From: Anolis sagrei
Lineage: Eukaryota > Chordata > Lepidosauria > Squamata > Anolidae
Assembly (NCBI RefSeq): GCF_037176765.1
Contig: NC_090023.1
Span: forward strand, 144,184,366 to 144,248,365
Direction: 5' to 3'
DNA length: 64,000 bases
Below, one piece after another: positions 9,791-20,639 of this stretch (positions within the stretch are counted from its first letter, which is position 1; the number at the start of each line of letters is the position of its first letter). A model generated the notes under the pieces. It saw nothing but the letters and a program-made list of their open reading frames with translations. It had not been told where the DNA came from and searched no databases. A program made the translations under genes and the position numbers.

Positions 9791-12700
9791 GTAAGCCAGA
9801 GGTCTCCTCGGCTGGGGCTTGGCTTTGGAAAAAAAATCAGTGGGGGGAGGGGGGAGAGGAGGAGCCGGGGGTGGCGGTAGTAATCTTAGAACTCCCCCCC
9901 TTGCGCAAGGGGGGCGCACTGCGGCTGCGCAGCCCCGCATTCCAAGCTCTTCAGCGCGAGCGCCCCTTCCTCACACTGCGCCTGCGCGGCTTTCGAGAGT
10001 GGGGAGAGGGAAAAAGGGCAGCGAGCGAGGAGCGGTGGGGGGAGGTGCTCCGCCCCGGCATTCAGTGCGCATGCGCTTTGCTGCTGCTGTTCCAGCTGGC
10101 AAGAGCGGGTTGCGGTGGCTATTGCGCCTGCGCAGTCAAGTCGGTGTGGATAGGTGTGTGTATGGCCGTGGTCCAGAAACGGAGGTCTCGGCGGCCCAAG
10201 GAAGGACTTCCGGTTTAGAGCTGGGCCGGTTTCCTGCCTGGCGCAAGCAGGAGAGGCCTTTGCAGGCCCAGGGCCACTTCCCTCCCCGAGGGCTCACCAA
10301 GGCCGCATGGGCACGAGTGTTCAGGCAAAAGGGCAGAGTTTGGAGAGACCCTTTTCTTGTCTTTTTCCTCCCGCAGAGGATGAGATGTTCTCAGACATCT
10401 ACAAGATTACAGAAGTGGCCGACGGACTCTGCCTGGAAGTGGAGGGAAAGGTAAGCGTCTGGGAAGGCCTTGGTTCACTGGGCAATGCTGGAGGAGGGTA
10501 ATAATAATAATTTATAGACCCGCCACCATCTCCCCAAGGGGACTCGGGGCAGCTAACATGAGGCCAAGCCCAAAATAATACAGCAAAGTTAGACACAAAA
10601 CAACAGAAAAATTAGATCACAATAAAATACATAAGAAATAAAATAAACTAAACTGTGAAAAATAATATAAAAATCAAGCATAAGGACAGGCCAAGTGCAC
10701 AAGATAAAATGTTAAAACCCTGGGTGAGATAGGAATACAAAGTATATTTGTGAGGGGGGAGTCCAAGAAGGCAGAGCAAGGGGGGGGGGTTGGGTTTATT
10801 AAGGATAGGAGGAGTGGATGCAGAGCAGGAACAAAAGCAAAAGGGGCCTTCGCACTGCTCCAGGGCTTGCTGGTTTATTCCTCCTAAAGCCATGGAGCAA
10901 AGGGCTGAGTCGCCTTTGGGAAATTAACTCCAGAGGGCCATGCCTTTGGGTGTTGCTGGCTGTCCTGCAAATCCTTGGGTATTGCTGGCTGTGAAAAATG
11001 GCTATGAAAGAATTTGTTTATTTCCTGTATTTGTATACTGCCTGCAAGGCGGTTTACAGAGAATGCCCACAACACCATAAAATACATTTAAAAACATTAA
11101 CATATAAAACCATAACAAGATTAATAAGAACACAAATCATTAGCGTCTCCTAGTTAAAACATTGTCTAGTTTCATCATCGAATCATTCCATTTTCCTGTG
11201 TCTGTTACACTGCATTTGCAAATGCTTACTCAAAAAGCCAGGTCTTGACTTTTTTTCCGGAATATTAAAAGAGTTAAATTGAAATGTGATGTTCAAAGCT
11301 CCAATCATAGAAATGGCTGAATAATACATAGGGAACTGGCTCTTGCTCTGCCTTAAGAGCTGAAATATAACATGAATTTGTTTATTTACTATACACACTT
11401 GCATATAAACCAACCCAAATATAAGCCGGGGCATCTAATTTTACCACAAAAAGCTGGGAAAACTTAATGACTCTAATATAAACAAAGAATGAGAGATGCA
11501 GAAGCACTGCTAAATTTCAAAATAAAAATTGATCCCAATAAAATTATATTAATTGAGACATCAGTAGGTAAAATGTTTTTCAATATTTACCTAACGCTTT
11601 AATACTGATTTAAATCATTATTCTAACCCTCTTCAATGTAAATGTGCTTACGGATCCTTCCAATAATCACCATGGTTTTTTTAACTATATTTCGGGGAAA
11701 ATTCTGTGTGTATATGAATAAGGTAGAGACTGGTGCAGAGAGAAGGCTTGTGAGCTGCATGAAAAAGGGGAGTTGGGTTGCTGTGCGGAGAGGTGAGGGT
11801 CCTGGCAGGAAGGCTTGGGGGTGAAAGAAGCCCTTCTTTCAGCCCCATGCCTTCCCGCCAGGACCCTCACCCGAGTATAAGCCAAGGGGCTTCTTCAACC
11901 TAAAAAAGGGCTGAAAAACTAGGCTTATACTTGAGTATATACCGTATATCCCACATTATAAGTGTTTAAAACTTATGTGATATTATTTTATACTAATGTA
12001 CTGTTGATGTTTATATTTCACTTGAGGTGCCTTGTTAGCTGCCCCGGGTCCTTTTTTGGGAGGTGGAGATGGGATACAAATAATGTTGTTATTAAGAGCG
12101 GCTTAGAATGAATAAAAGGTTATGATGATATAGAAAGGCTCTAAAGCAGTGGTTCTCAAACTGTGGGTCCCCAGGTGTTTTGGCCCAGAAATCCCAGCCA
12201 GTTTGTTTGTTTATTTATTTATGGCATTTGTATGCCACTCTTTTCATCCCAAAGGGGACTCAGAGCAGCTTACAAGTAATATGTACATACAACATGTTAC
12301 ATTATTCGCATACTACTAATACATCATTCATAATATTAATATTATATATAATATTATATAATATTAATATTATATACTGTTGCTAGGGGAGGGGCTCTGG
12401 TGTCACAGGAGACAAGATGGAACTGTCTTCCTGGCTCCCCTTCTTTAGTCTGGCCCCAGAGTGGCCATTGGTGCTGGGGGAGGGGCTCTGGCGTTAGGAT
12501 TTCTGGGAGTTGAAGGCCAAAACATCTGGGGACCTATAGGTTGAGAGCCATTGCTCTAAAGTAGTGGTTCCCAACCTCTGGTCTTCCGGGTGTTTTGGAC
12601 TTAAGCTCCCACAGTTCCTAACAGCTAAAAGGATAGCTGGGATTTCTGATAGTAGAATCCAAAACACCTAGAGGGCCAAAGGTTGGGAACCACTATAAAG

Positions 12701-15700
12701 GCCGCCTCCTGCTATTTTTATTAGTCTTCCCAATGGACTGCATCATCATGCAAAAATGTGTCATCAGAAAAAGAGCATTTATTTTTGCAGGCTGAGACAA
12801 AGTTTGTGAAACTCTGGCATGCTACTTTGTAGATACTAATTGTGCATGGGGAAGAAGAATTTCCTATATTTATACCCCGCCCTTCTCACCCCTGAGGGGG
12901 GACTCAGGGCAGCCTCACAAACACCATATGGTGTCATAATAATAAACATTCAACAATACATTAAATAGTAGAAATATTGAAACAATAATTAAAACAATTT
13001 ATTAACACACGCCTATTAAAATCAGAGTCTAAAATCCAGTCCGGGTCAAATCATTGACATAAGTGTTAAAATTTTCTTTTACTTGCTGCTCACTAATTGG
13101 CTTGGTCCCAAAGCCAGGTTTTGATTTTTCTTCTAAAAGACAGGAGGGAGGTGGCTATTCTGATGTCACTGGGGAGAGTGTTTCATAGGCGGGGAGTCAC
13201 TGATGAGAAGGCCCTATGTAATCAAGACCATTCTTTCCATTGGCAGCTTGAAACTGCATTAAATGGTCAATGTACACGTGTCAAACATTTATGTGTAGGC
13301 AGTTGTAACCACAAAATTGTATCTTACCACAATCTTTTGTTTCAATTGATCAGATGGTGAGCAGGAAAATAGGCGAAATAGATGATGCTTTAATTGGTGG
13401 AAATGCGTCTGCTGAAGGTCTAGAAGGTGAAGGGACAGAAACCACAGTTATCAGTGGCGTTGACATTGTAATGAACCATCACCTTCAAGAGACAAGTTTC
13501 ACTAAAGAGTCTTATAAGAAGTACATCAAGGACTACATGAAAGCGTAAGAGATCCTGGCCTTCTTTACTTCAACATTAGACTACTGCAGCATTAACTATA
13601 TTGGGTTGACCTACCAAAATATTCAGATGCTTGGAGAAAGCAGCTTCTAACAGTGGCAGGCAGCTGTGAGCATGATATCCCAATTGAAAACAATCAGTTT
13701 CTAGTAGAGTTACAATGTACAGCCTTACATAGAGTTGTCTCCATCTATTCAGATACAGCATATCTCATAATAATACTGGAAAAGTCAACAATGATATTAT
13801 TGGTATGCCAGCTTTTCTCATAATTAAGCTAGCGGAGACACGGATGTTCTAGAGGGGAAAACTGAGCCATTTAAGATCAAGATTCAGCTAGTACTAGGCA
13901 AATGTAATGATACCACTGGGGATGCAGTGTGATGGGTTAAATGGGCATCACTTCATAAGTCCAGGATTGATTAGCTTAACAATGAGGAAAAGTAGCAAGA
14001 ATAGCTCATTCTCTTCCTGTTGTGAATTTTGATACCTTACTCCTTTTTAAAAACTAGATAATGGGCATAAAGTTGTGTAACAGGGCATATTCTTTGTACT
14101 GAATCTGATGGCAATACCACTTCATTTCCCCTATTTTCTTTCCATGGGAGACAATCACATGATACTTTGGGGATTTTTGTTTGTTTTAGCCACTGAGCAG
14201 AAGTCCCTTTCAAATTCAAAAAATATCCAACTCAAAACACTTTTGAGAGAAGGGCTTTTTCCTAAAAGATAGGGGTGGATGAAAAATCTCTTATTGGAAG
14301 TGGATAGAGCCCAACCCTAGGCAGGAAAGAAATAACAAGAAGAAAACAACCCTGCCATAATGACTACATGGAGGTCAAACTAGCTTTGTATGACCTGACA
14401 GGGCCACCAAGATAGATTATCCTCAGTTGTACCTTTGCTAATCTTGCTATAATGAGGTCCATGGTAAACCTGACCCATATCAGGTTATTTCTACATAAAT
14501 TCTGTTAAGTAAGACAAACTTTCCTGGAGACTAAATAAAACTGGCAAATGAAGGAAAACATTGGGACAGGGACATGAATGGAACCTAATACTTCAACTTA
14601 TAACTTGTTGGTTGTGTTTAAGAACTGCTTTTTTCCCCTTAGAATCAAAACCAGACTTGAGGAAACAAAGCCAGATAGAGTAAAGCCGTTCATGACAGGG
14701 GCAGCTGAACAAGTCAAACATATCCTTACAAACTTCAAAAATTACCAGGCAAGTTGCAGAGTTCTGTATTCCTTCATAAAGTATATATCTGTGGCAAGTG
14801 TTGATGTTTGTGGATCACAAGGCAATCTTTTTTACAGTTACTATAAAACCTGCTAATCTGTAGGAAATGGCTAGAAGTTGGGTAAAAATAATCTATGTAA
14901 GACTTCTGGCATATTCAAATGCTATGTAGTACTCTACTAGAATTACTCTGGTAAACAGAAGCTAAGGCCTGCCTTAGTTACTTTCATGTTACAGTAGGAG
15001 ATTATTATAATTAATTATATAGCGACATCCATGTATATTGTACTTTAGAAGTAAAACTATAGCAAAGCTGTTCCCTGCCCTCTGCCTTACCATCTACTTA
15101 AAACACAACACAAGATAAAAAAGGAATGGCAGCAGGGTAGGAGGGGATTCAGTTCAGCACATATTGCCCCCTTTTCCCCTCTCCTTCTGAGGCCATGGTA
15201 ATTCATTTTCTTCTGGTCCTGCTACAGGACCTAGGCAGCAGGGGGACCTCACAAAAGGGAATTTCAGAGGCTCGGTCACCACCAATAATGTGCTGTCTCA
15301 CCGGCGCAGCAGCTTCACCGTTTTTGACCATTGAAGCTTTAAAAGCTCAGATCATCATTTGGAATACTAGTAACAAGTACATCTAGTGCAAGGTTAGTTA
15401 TGTTTGAAACTAGTATCTTGTATATAAACCTCCAGTTTTTTTCCTTCCAGTTTTTTATAGGTGACAGCATGAATCCAGATGGCATGGTGGGCTTGCTGGA
15501 TTTCCGTGAAGATGGCGTGACCCCATTTATGATTTTCTTTAAGGATGGATTAGAGATGGAGAAATTTGTAAGTAGAAATTGTAGGAGAAACTGCCGAAAT
15601 GAAAAGGTGGTGTGATTTAAAATGTTGACAGAAATGAAAGAAAAAGTGTGAGGTACTCTTTATCTTCCCTGTATTGGGATGAATTTTTAGCAGCAGATGT

Positions 15701-18658
15701 TGAAAGCTCCAGACAGTTAATCTTTGCAGCCTTTTCAGGATAGCGAAGGTACTGTCTCTTGATCACTTTGGCAGCAGTTTTCTTTCAACTAGAGAGTTCT
15801 GTAATAACCTGTTGGGCGCGGGTGCAACCAGTGTCCCTGGGTAGGGCTGTGCCATGTTTCTATAAGGGCATGAGAATAGTAGAAGCAGTGTTAATCCTTC
15901 TCTTTGTCCCTAACATTGAATATGCTTTACACCCACCATACAGAGTTGACACTGTCATTGAGCCATTAACTTCAACTGAATGAACAGGGTTTTTCATGCC
16001 CAGTGACCACTAATTTATTCCCTTTTCCTTTATATGAAGCTTGTTGAACTTCATAGCCTGTAGTGTTGTCAATTTATTGAGTTTGAAAAATCCTTTTTAG
16101 AGTTCTTTACCGACTGTTTGGTCTCATGGTGTCTAATAATTTAGTGCCACTCATCACCTTGCTACCTCAACATTTGCTTCTCACATTATTAATTTACACC
16201 CCACATTTTCTCTCCCAAAGGAGACTCAAAGTGACTAATACTAAAAACCATTAAAAACAACACATGTAAACCTTAAAATAAAATTAAACATAGAAATATA
16301 AAACTACATTAAAGGTAAAGGTTTCTCCTGACATTAAGTCTAGTTGTGTCCGACTCTGGAGGGTGGTGCTCATCTCCATTTCTAAGACAGTATCATCCGT
16401 AGACACCACCCAGGTCATGTGGCTGGCATGACTGCATGGAGCGCCATATACATACCATAATTTAAATCAATAAAACATTAAAGAAATCGATTAAGCCACA
16501 TAAAACACAGCATGTCTGGATCGGTCTTAAAAACTTCTTTAAAAACTTACTTGAAAAGAAAGGTTATAGCTGCCAGAAGGATACCAGGGGAGGGGGCCAT
16601 TCTGGCAGACTCTAGGGCAACCACTGAGAGAGAAGGGCCTCTCCTGAGGATCTCAGGGCTCAATATTGGGAGGTGCAATCCTAGCATCAAACCCCAGCAG
16701 ATGTCAGTGGCTTAATGTAACCTTATAGTCTCTGCTCACTTGTCTACTACTAGAGAGGTTTCAGTGAGGGAGATTAGGAGGCTTGCTGCAGAGGATAGGT
16801 TAATAAATACACAACTTTCCAGATTCCAATGATTTTTTCTTATTAAAATACTGTTGGGTTGTTTTGTTAAGAGAGTAGTTTGACAGGTAATGGATCATTG
16901 TCTCTATGTTAATAGGCCAACAGTGTTGTCAAACAGGTTTTCAGCACATGCATTTTCTGCCCCTTCTAATAATGAGAAGATTCTGCACTTTAAAGCTTGT
17001 TGGTCAGGGAGAAAATGCAAATTGAATATGTAAACACATATTGTGTATAAATGGTATAATATACATAATGGTAGATTTAACATTATCTGAACATAGCCAA
17101 CAATGTGTTGGCAGCTGTATTTATTTGCATCTCTGTGACCAAAAGGAAGGCTGTAACCAGGGCTGTCAGCTATTGGAGGTTATGGGGCTGTATTGAGAGG
17201 AATGGCCTCTCCCTCCACCATCCTGCAAGTTTGTCTAGGGGGTGTCTTTGAGGGCATTTTCATTGTGTTCTGGGGGTCAGGCGAAGTCCAGGAGAGAAGC
17301 CTTTTACAAATAGACAAGTGATCTCATATAAAAGACAGATAAAATATGTTGGGGTGAATTGCAATACTTTGAATAAAGGACAGCCCAAAAGTTCTGAAAC
17401 TATCCTTCACAGTAACAATTTTTATTGTGAAAAGCCAATTCTACTGCCATAGGAATGTAATTTCTTCATTACATTTCTTATTAAAGGTTGTAATGGGTCA
17501 TTTCAGGAATTTTCCTCCTAATGCAAGAAAATAATTGAAAACCATATATATTTCAAAGGCTATTCATAATTCAAAACTTGTTCTGTGAAAATTTTGCATA
17601 TGATTGGTTTGTGCAGGTTTTTTAAAAAAAACAGATTAGAGACCTAATTTTTGAAAATGCAAATAAAAATATAAAAGACATTTAAAACACAGTTGACTCC
17701 TCCCAGCCAAAAAGTTGTAATATATTTCTAATTACTTGATTTTTGCTAAATATAAACAAATGTAGTTCAATTAATACCTGTCCACAAGTGATATTAATAT
17801 AAACCAGTTTAAACATTTTACTAAAATTCAATTATTTATAATTTCAGTTTTTAGTTTCCTTTTGGTATTTTCCCATTTTTCACTTTATCTAGATTGATTT
17901 TACTGTATTTCAATTATTTTCCCTGATATATCTTGTTATATTTTCCCCTTCCTTTATTTTATTTTATTTAATTTATTATATGTCTTTATTTTTTACACCA
18001 CACACAATATATCTTTTATTTTAGTTCCTTCTAAAAATGCTATTGTTTTTCCACATCTCTTCCAATATTCTCCATACACAACAGGTTATCGAACCTCTCC
18101 ACTGATAATCTTAATGTTCAATTTGAACATTTTAAATGTAATTCAATCCTTGTAATTTCAACTTGAAAAAGGGCTTCTCTTTCTGTTCAACAGAAAAAAG
18201 TGCTGGCACACCCAGAGAGGAACTTCAAATGAATGAGGGAACATAAAAATATGGAAAAACATGACATTTTGAGGGCAAAATAAGTTTCCATTTGGACGTG
18301 TGCTGAGGCCACAGAAGTCAGGCTTTGGCCCTTGTTGCCAGGTGTTCTCTGGTCCCCAGGGTTATAAATAGGATTTACTATTCTATCTGAAATTCTTGAT
18401 GCTCCAAGTGCTAACCCTACTTCGCTTCTGATACTTCCTTGAACATTGAGCATCTGCTGATAGGCCAGGAGCATTTCTTTTGTGTTCTCTGGTTTGCAAT
18501 AAGATGCAATAGCAACTTCCTTGCGCTTTCTGTTTGCCTGATATCATGGCAACTCAGATTGAAAATGGGAGAACAATTTAATAAAATAGTACTGAATGTT
18601 GTCATTAAAAAACCCGGTTTTGAGCACAGGCTAACTCTCATTACTTTCTTAACAGTAA
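9763..18658 (+). CDS. TPT1: TPT1, translationally controlled tumour protein (TCTP), complete, six exons
   Basis: Coding exons are 9763-9790, 10377-10450, 13354-13544, 14643-14748, 15451-15567 and 18656-18658 (stop). Together they give 516 coding bases, 172 codons, equal to human TCTP. The protein starts [19 protein letters not shown], keeps Glu12, and carries the family signature IGGNASAEG and, near the C-terminus, [21 protein letters not shown] is a small cytosolic/nuclear protein with an Mss4-like fold, implicated in growth control, anti-apoptosis, calcium and tubulin binding, and extracellular histamine-releasing activity. Introns are GT-AG except intron 4, which has a GC donor (CAG|GCAAGT). 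The final codon is TTT (Phe) where vertebrate TCTP normally ends in Cys172. The TATA/TOP promoter fits its known translational control. Substitutions elsewhere are conservative, and the intact introns argue against a processed pseudogene. GTF2F2 follows in convergent orientation. Confidence 0.97.
10377..10450 (+). CDS. TPT1: TPT1 exon 2
   Basis: Acceptor CCGCAG|AG, donor AAG|GTAAGC. Encodes the end of codon 10 and [17 protein letters not shown] through LEVEGK, close to human. Confidence 0.97.
10499..10900 (-). mobile_element. L2-type LINE 3' end in TPT1 intron 2
   Basis: The complement of the L2 3' end is clear (CACCATCTCCCCAAGGGGAC, then GGCAGCTAACATGAGG), preceded by a short TAATAA tail. 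The part beyond about 10700 is assigned with less certainty. Confidence 0.7.
11015..11275 (-). mobile_element. L2 LINE 3' end in TPT1 intron 2
   Basis: GCGGTTTACAGAGAATGCCC at the left and TTGCAAATGCTTACTCAAAA with TTTTTTTCCGGAATATTAAA at the right match, inverted, the + strand L2 3' end at 44395-44935. Confidence 0.75.
11386..11947. mobile_element. MITE with internal perfect hairpin
   Basis: Ends carry related words on opposite strands (TTGCATATAAACCAACCC; TATACTTGAGTATATACCG). The interior holds a near-perfect inverted repeat at 11791-11872, GGTGAGGGTCCTGGC against GCCAGGACCCTCACC. There is no transposase, and the superfamily is not assigned. Confidence 0.6.
11955..12100 (+). mobile_element. 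L2-type 3' end remnant
   Basis: AGCTGCCCCGGGTCC, TTTGGGAGGTGGAGATG and GATACAAATAATG follow the L2 3' end pattern. It is short and old. Confidence 0.55.
12147..12553. mobile_element. Palindromic hAT MITE split by a later insertion, perfect TSD
   Basis: The ends CAGTGGTTCTCAAACTG and TTGAGAGCCATTG are flanked by CTCTAAAG on both sides (12139-12146, 12554-12561). It is the same family as 3313-3447. About 12205-12491 is foreign and separates the two arms. Confidence 0.88.
12205..12491 (-). mobile_element. Insert inside the MITE: L2-type 3' end plus AT-rich and repeat-flanked sequence
   Basis: It starts TTTGTTTATTTATTTATGGC (an inverted LINE tail), then CATCCCAAAGGGGACTCAGA as in inverted L2 3' ends. 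An AATATTATATA block follows, then a stretch bracketed by two copies of GGGGAGGGGCTCTGG. The MITE sequence resumes at 12492. Confidence 0.65.
12562..12696. mobile_element. Second, diverged palindromic hAT MITE, directly adjacent
   Basis: The ends TAGTGGTTCCCAACC and GGTTGGGAACCACTA are inverted copies. It starts at the base following the right TSD of the previous MITE. Its own TSD is not clear. Confidence 0.75.
12865..13230 (-). mobile_element. L2-type LINE 3' end in TPT1 intron 2
   Basis: ACCCCGCCCTTCTCACCCCT with GGGACTCAGGGCAGCC at the left, and a decayed inverted ORF end (GCCAGGTTTTGATTTTTCTT, GAGTCACTGATGAGAAGGCC) at the right. It ends about 120 bases before exon 3. Confidence 0.75.
13354..13544 (+). 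CDS. TPT1: TPT1 exon 3
   Basis: Acceptor GATCAG|ATG, donor AAAGC|GTAAGA. Encodes [16 protein letters not shown], the first TCTP signature, the acidic flexible loop, and [12 protein letters not shown]-like sequence (here [12 protein letters not shown]) to KDYMK. Confidence 0.97.
13545..14642. other. TPT1 intron 3
   Basis: Nothing repetitive or coding was recognised. It contains the short inverted repeat AACCTGACCCATATCAGGTT near 14466, too small to call an RNA gene. Confidence 0.5.
14643..14748 (+). CDS. TPT1: TPT1 exon 4
   Basis: Acceptor CCTTAG|A; donor CAG|GCAAGT is a GC-type donor. Encodes [19 protein letters not shown] through FKNYQ, part of the helical hairpin. A downstream GT would break the frame, so the GC site is the supported one. 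Confidence 0.94.
14749..15450. other. TPT1 intron 4 (GC-AG)
   Basis: Donor GCAAGT, acceptor TTCCAG after a pyrimidine-rich run. No repeat family was recognised. Confidence 0.6.
15451..15567 (+). CDS. TPT1: TPT1 exon 5
   Basis: Acceptor TTCCAG|TTT, donor TTT|GTAAGT. Encodes [19 protein letters not shown] through GLEMEKF, with 39 codons in phase 0. If intron 5 were retained the frame would run on for 15 residues to a stop at 15615. Confidence 0.96.
15568..16184. other. TPT1 intron 5, left part
   Basis: No repeat was recognised. A small GC-rich block at about 15805-15860 stands out from its AT-rich surroundings; no function is assigned. Confidence 0.4.
16185..16700 (-). mobile_element. L2-type LINE 3' end interrupted by a SINE
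   Basis: The left part (CCACATTTTCTCTCCCAAAG, GGAGACTCAAAGTGAC) and the right part from about 16450 (CTTGAAAAGAAAGGTTATAG, then GAGAGAGAAGGGCCTCTCC) read as one inverted L2 3' end. The SINE at 16311-16449 is inserted between them. Confidence 0.7.
16311..16449 (+). mobile_element. Squamate SINE fragment nested in L2
   Basis: GGTAAAGGTTTCTCCTGACA, TGTGTCCGACTCTGG and GGCATGACTGCATGGAGCGC match the SINE at 9084-9253. It is truncated on its 3' side. Confidence 0.75.
16701..18655. other. TPT1 intron 5, right part
   Basis: AT-rich sequence, strongly so at 17800-18010 (TTTATTTTATTT runs). I saw no gene and no repeat that I can name. Confidence 0.4.
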
Positions 18659-18880
18659 CAAGAGATCGGCTCTTCTGGATCACCCATCATCATTATAATT
18701 GGCTGCTGCTCTATATTCATCAACAAAACATCATGACTCAGCAATGTCTGAAAACTGGACTGATGCCGTCTTGAGCTTAATTTGATTTATTTTGACCCTG
18801 AAATATTTGGAATGGAGGCATTGGTTTTTAAAAACTTGTCATGTAGGCTGTCAAAAATAAAAAAAACAAACTCATTTAAA
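18656..18880 (+). other. TPT1: TPT1 exon 6: stop codon and 3' UTR
   Basis: Acceptor CTTAACAG|TAACAAG puts TAA immediately after exon 5. The following sequence matches the human TPT1 3' UTR in order: GGATCACC near 18677, GATGCCGTCTTGAGC, TTTATTTTGACC, GGAATGGAGGCATTG and TGTCATGTAGGCTGTC. The end near 18880 is inferred from the polyadenylation signal. Confidence 0.92.
18856..18861 (+). terminator. TPT1 polyadenylation signal AATAAA
   Basis: It lies after TGTAGGCTGTCAAA, at the same place as in the mammalian mRNA. Cleavage is expected 15-25 bases further on. Confidence 0.85.
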
Positions 18881-18885
18881 CCCAG

Positions 18886-20149
18886 CATAGGTCATGCCTC
18901 TTGGTTTAATGTGTTGAACAGGGTTCTCCAGCCAGCAGGCTTCGTGTAGTTCTTGTGCATTTGGATTAGCATAGCCTGGCCTTTGTACATGCAGGAAACG
19001 GTCTCCAGATCCCGGGGGCCCTGGAACGTGGAAGATCAACCAGCTACAACTGAACTGCTTTTTAGGCACCTGAAAAACAACAGATACAAAAAGGCTTTCC
19101 TTCTGAACTGGATCTGGCTCCTTGCCATTCATCAGACCACAATAACTAGCTGGAGGACACATTTGGAAGCCTGAATGATGCTGATCTGTGCACTGATTTG
19201 AGTTCTTAACCAGTTAAAGAGACTGATCCCTTCAGTTTATCACGACAAAAGCAGAGCTTGGAAAGATCATCTTGATGACAGAGAGGAGCATATTAGGCAA
19301 AGAATCTACACAGGAGGCATTGCTTATATGCTGTAGTTTGAAGTAACTGTAACGTAAAATACCTAAGTAATACATGCAACACAATAATCACAGGATACTA
19401 ATTTGCTGTGTGGTGTGTCAATCTGAGCTCAGATCTTTCATATGTTAACTGAAAACCTTTAAGCACTGGACAGTAGAATGACCTGTAGTAGGCAATGTGT
19501 GTACCTTTTATCTAATGAACATTTTGCAAAATCCTGAGGACACCTTTCTACTTCTGTCCCTTGTATGCATCTGTATGGCAAGCTGAGAGTATGTAAACTT
19601 ACTTTTAAGTTGAGAATGCCTTGCTTTTTGTAAGTCATTCAGTGTTATTCATCCTTGGGCGGGGCTTCTCCCAAGAATAAGTCACAAGCAGTTTTGCCTT
19701 CAAAAGTTAAACAGTAACTTGGATAGAAAAGGTGGCTTTTTATAATGAGGGCCAAATTACATGCTTAGATTAAATGATATGTGTATCTGCAAATTTGTGG
19801 TACTGGAATAAAGCATTAGTCTGACACACACTGCTTTGCTCCACAATAAGAAGAAAGACCTGTAACAGAATCAGAAGGTGTCCTGCTGATTCCTTCCATT
19901 CATGAGTGTGAATGAGTTGGGAAATATCCTGGGTTACAATTATGAGCCTAGACTTGCCAGCCATTATGGACCTGCATCCTTATTCAGAGTATCTAAATTC
20001 TGCCATGTGGAGTAACCAAATAGCCAATAGACTTTGCTGAGTGTGTATCAACACTGTATTACAAAAATCACTTATTCTGCATATTCCTGTGAGTTACCCA
20101 TAGTCTCACATGTTTTGATTAATCAGTTCAGTTCAGTCAACCTTGAAGT
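18886..20149. other. Intergenic sequence after TPT1
   Basis: I see no coding exon and no nameable repeat. Confidence 0.4.
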
Positions 20150-20430
20150 TGCCAGTTCTGACCAAATCTTTTCAAATATTTGAAAGGATGTCATATTGAG
20201 GAGGGACAGGCTTGTACTCTGCTGCTCTAGAGACTAGGACATGGATCAGTTGGTTCAACTGGAAAAGTTGGTTCAACTGGAAAAAGTTGTTCTGTGTGGA
20301 ATATGCTGCCTGGTAGTGTTGTGTCTCCCTCTTTAGAGGCTTCTAAACAGGCTGGATGGCCATCCGTTGAGAGTGCTTTTATTAGTTATTTCACATGACA
20401 GGGCTAGAATTGATGGTGGTTATTCTAAAT
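20150..20430 (+). mobile_element. CR1-type LINE 3' ORF remnant
   Basis: The translation gives pieces such as WNMLPG, SPSLEAFKQ-like sequence and GWPSVESAF from about 20295 to 20385, a pattern of CR1 C-termini. It is heavily decayed. Confidence 0.6.
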
Positions 20431-20499
20431 TTGATAGCAAGTTTAATTTTCAAATTGCCACTTTGGTTCCTTTTTTGAGACCCCTTCAACTTTCACTAG

Positions 20500-20636
20500 G
20501 GGCCCTTCCACACAGCCACATCACCCAGAATATCAAGGCTGAAAATCCCATCATATCTGCTTTGAACTGGAATATCTGAGTCCAGTTCAAAGCAGAGAAT
20601 GTGGGATTTTATTCAGCTGTGTGGAAGGGGCCTAGC
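20500..20636. mobile_element. Palindromic MITE
   Basis: The ends GGGCCCTTCCACACAGC and GCTGTGTGGAAGGGGCC are inverted. The interior arms share ATCTGCTTTGAACTGG / CCAGTTCAAAGCAGA. This is a common lizard foldback element; no transposase. Confidence 0.8.
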
Positions 20637-20639
20637 TTT

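Larger units (their letters stand above)
9420..10140. promoter_or_regulatory. CpG island at TPT1 5' end
   Basis: The stretch is GC-rich with frequent CpG, unlike the AT-rich surroundings. It covers the promoter, exon 1 and most of intron 1. Several overlapping open frames on both strands here are by-products of the base composition. Confidence 0.9.

Noticed and set aside
9568-10454. Several long open frames on both strands in the CpG island
   Set aside because: They cross the TPT1 promoter, exon 1 and intron 1 in other frames, reflect high GC, and show no domain.
13545-18655. Intronic H/ACA snoRNA (mammalian TPT1 hosts SNORA31)
   Set aside because: Small hairpins near 14466 and 14965 and a GC-rich block near 15805 were examined. 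None shows two hairpins of proper size with an ANANNA hinge and a terminal ACA. A covariance-model search would decide.
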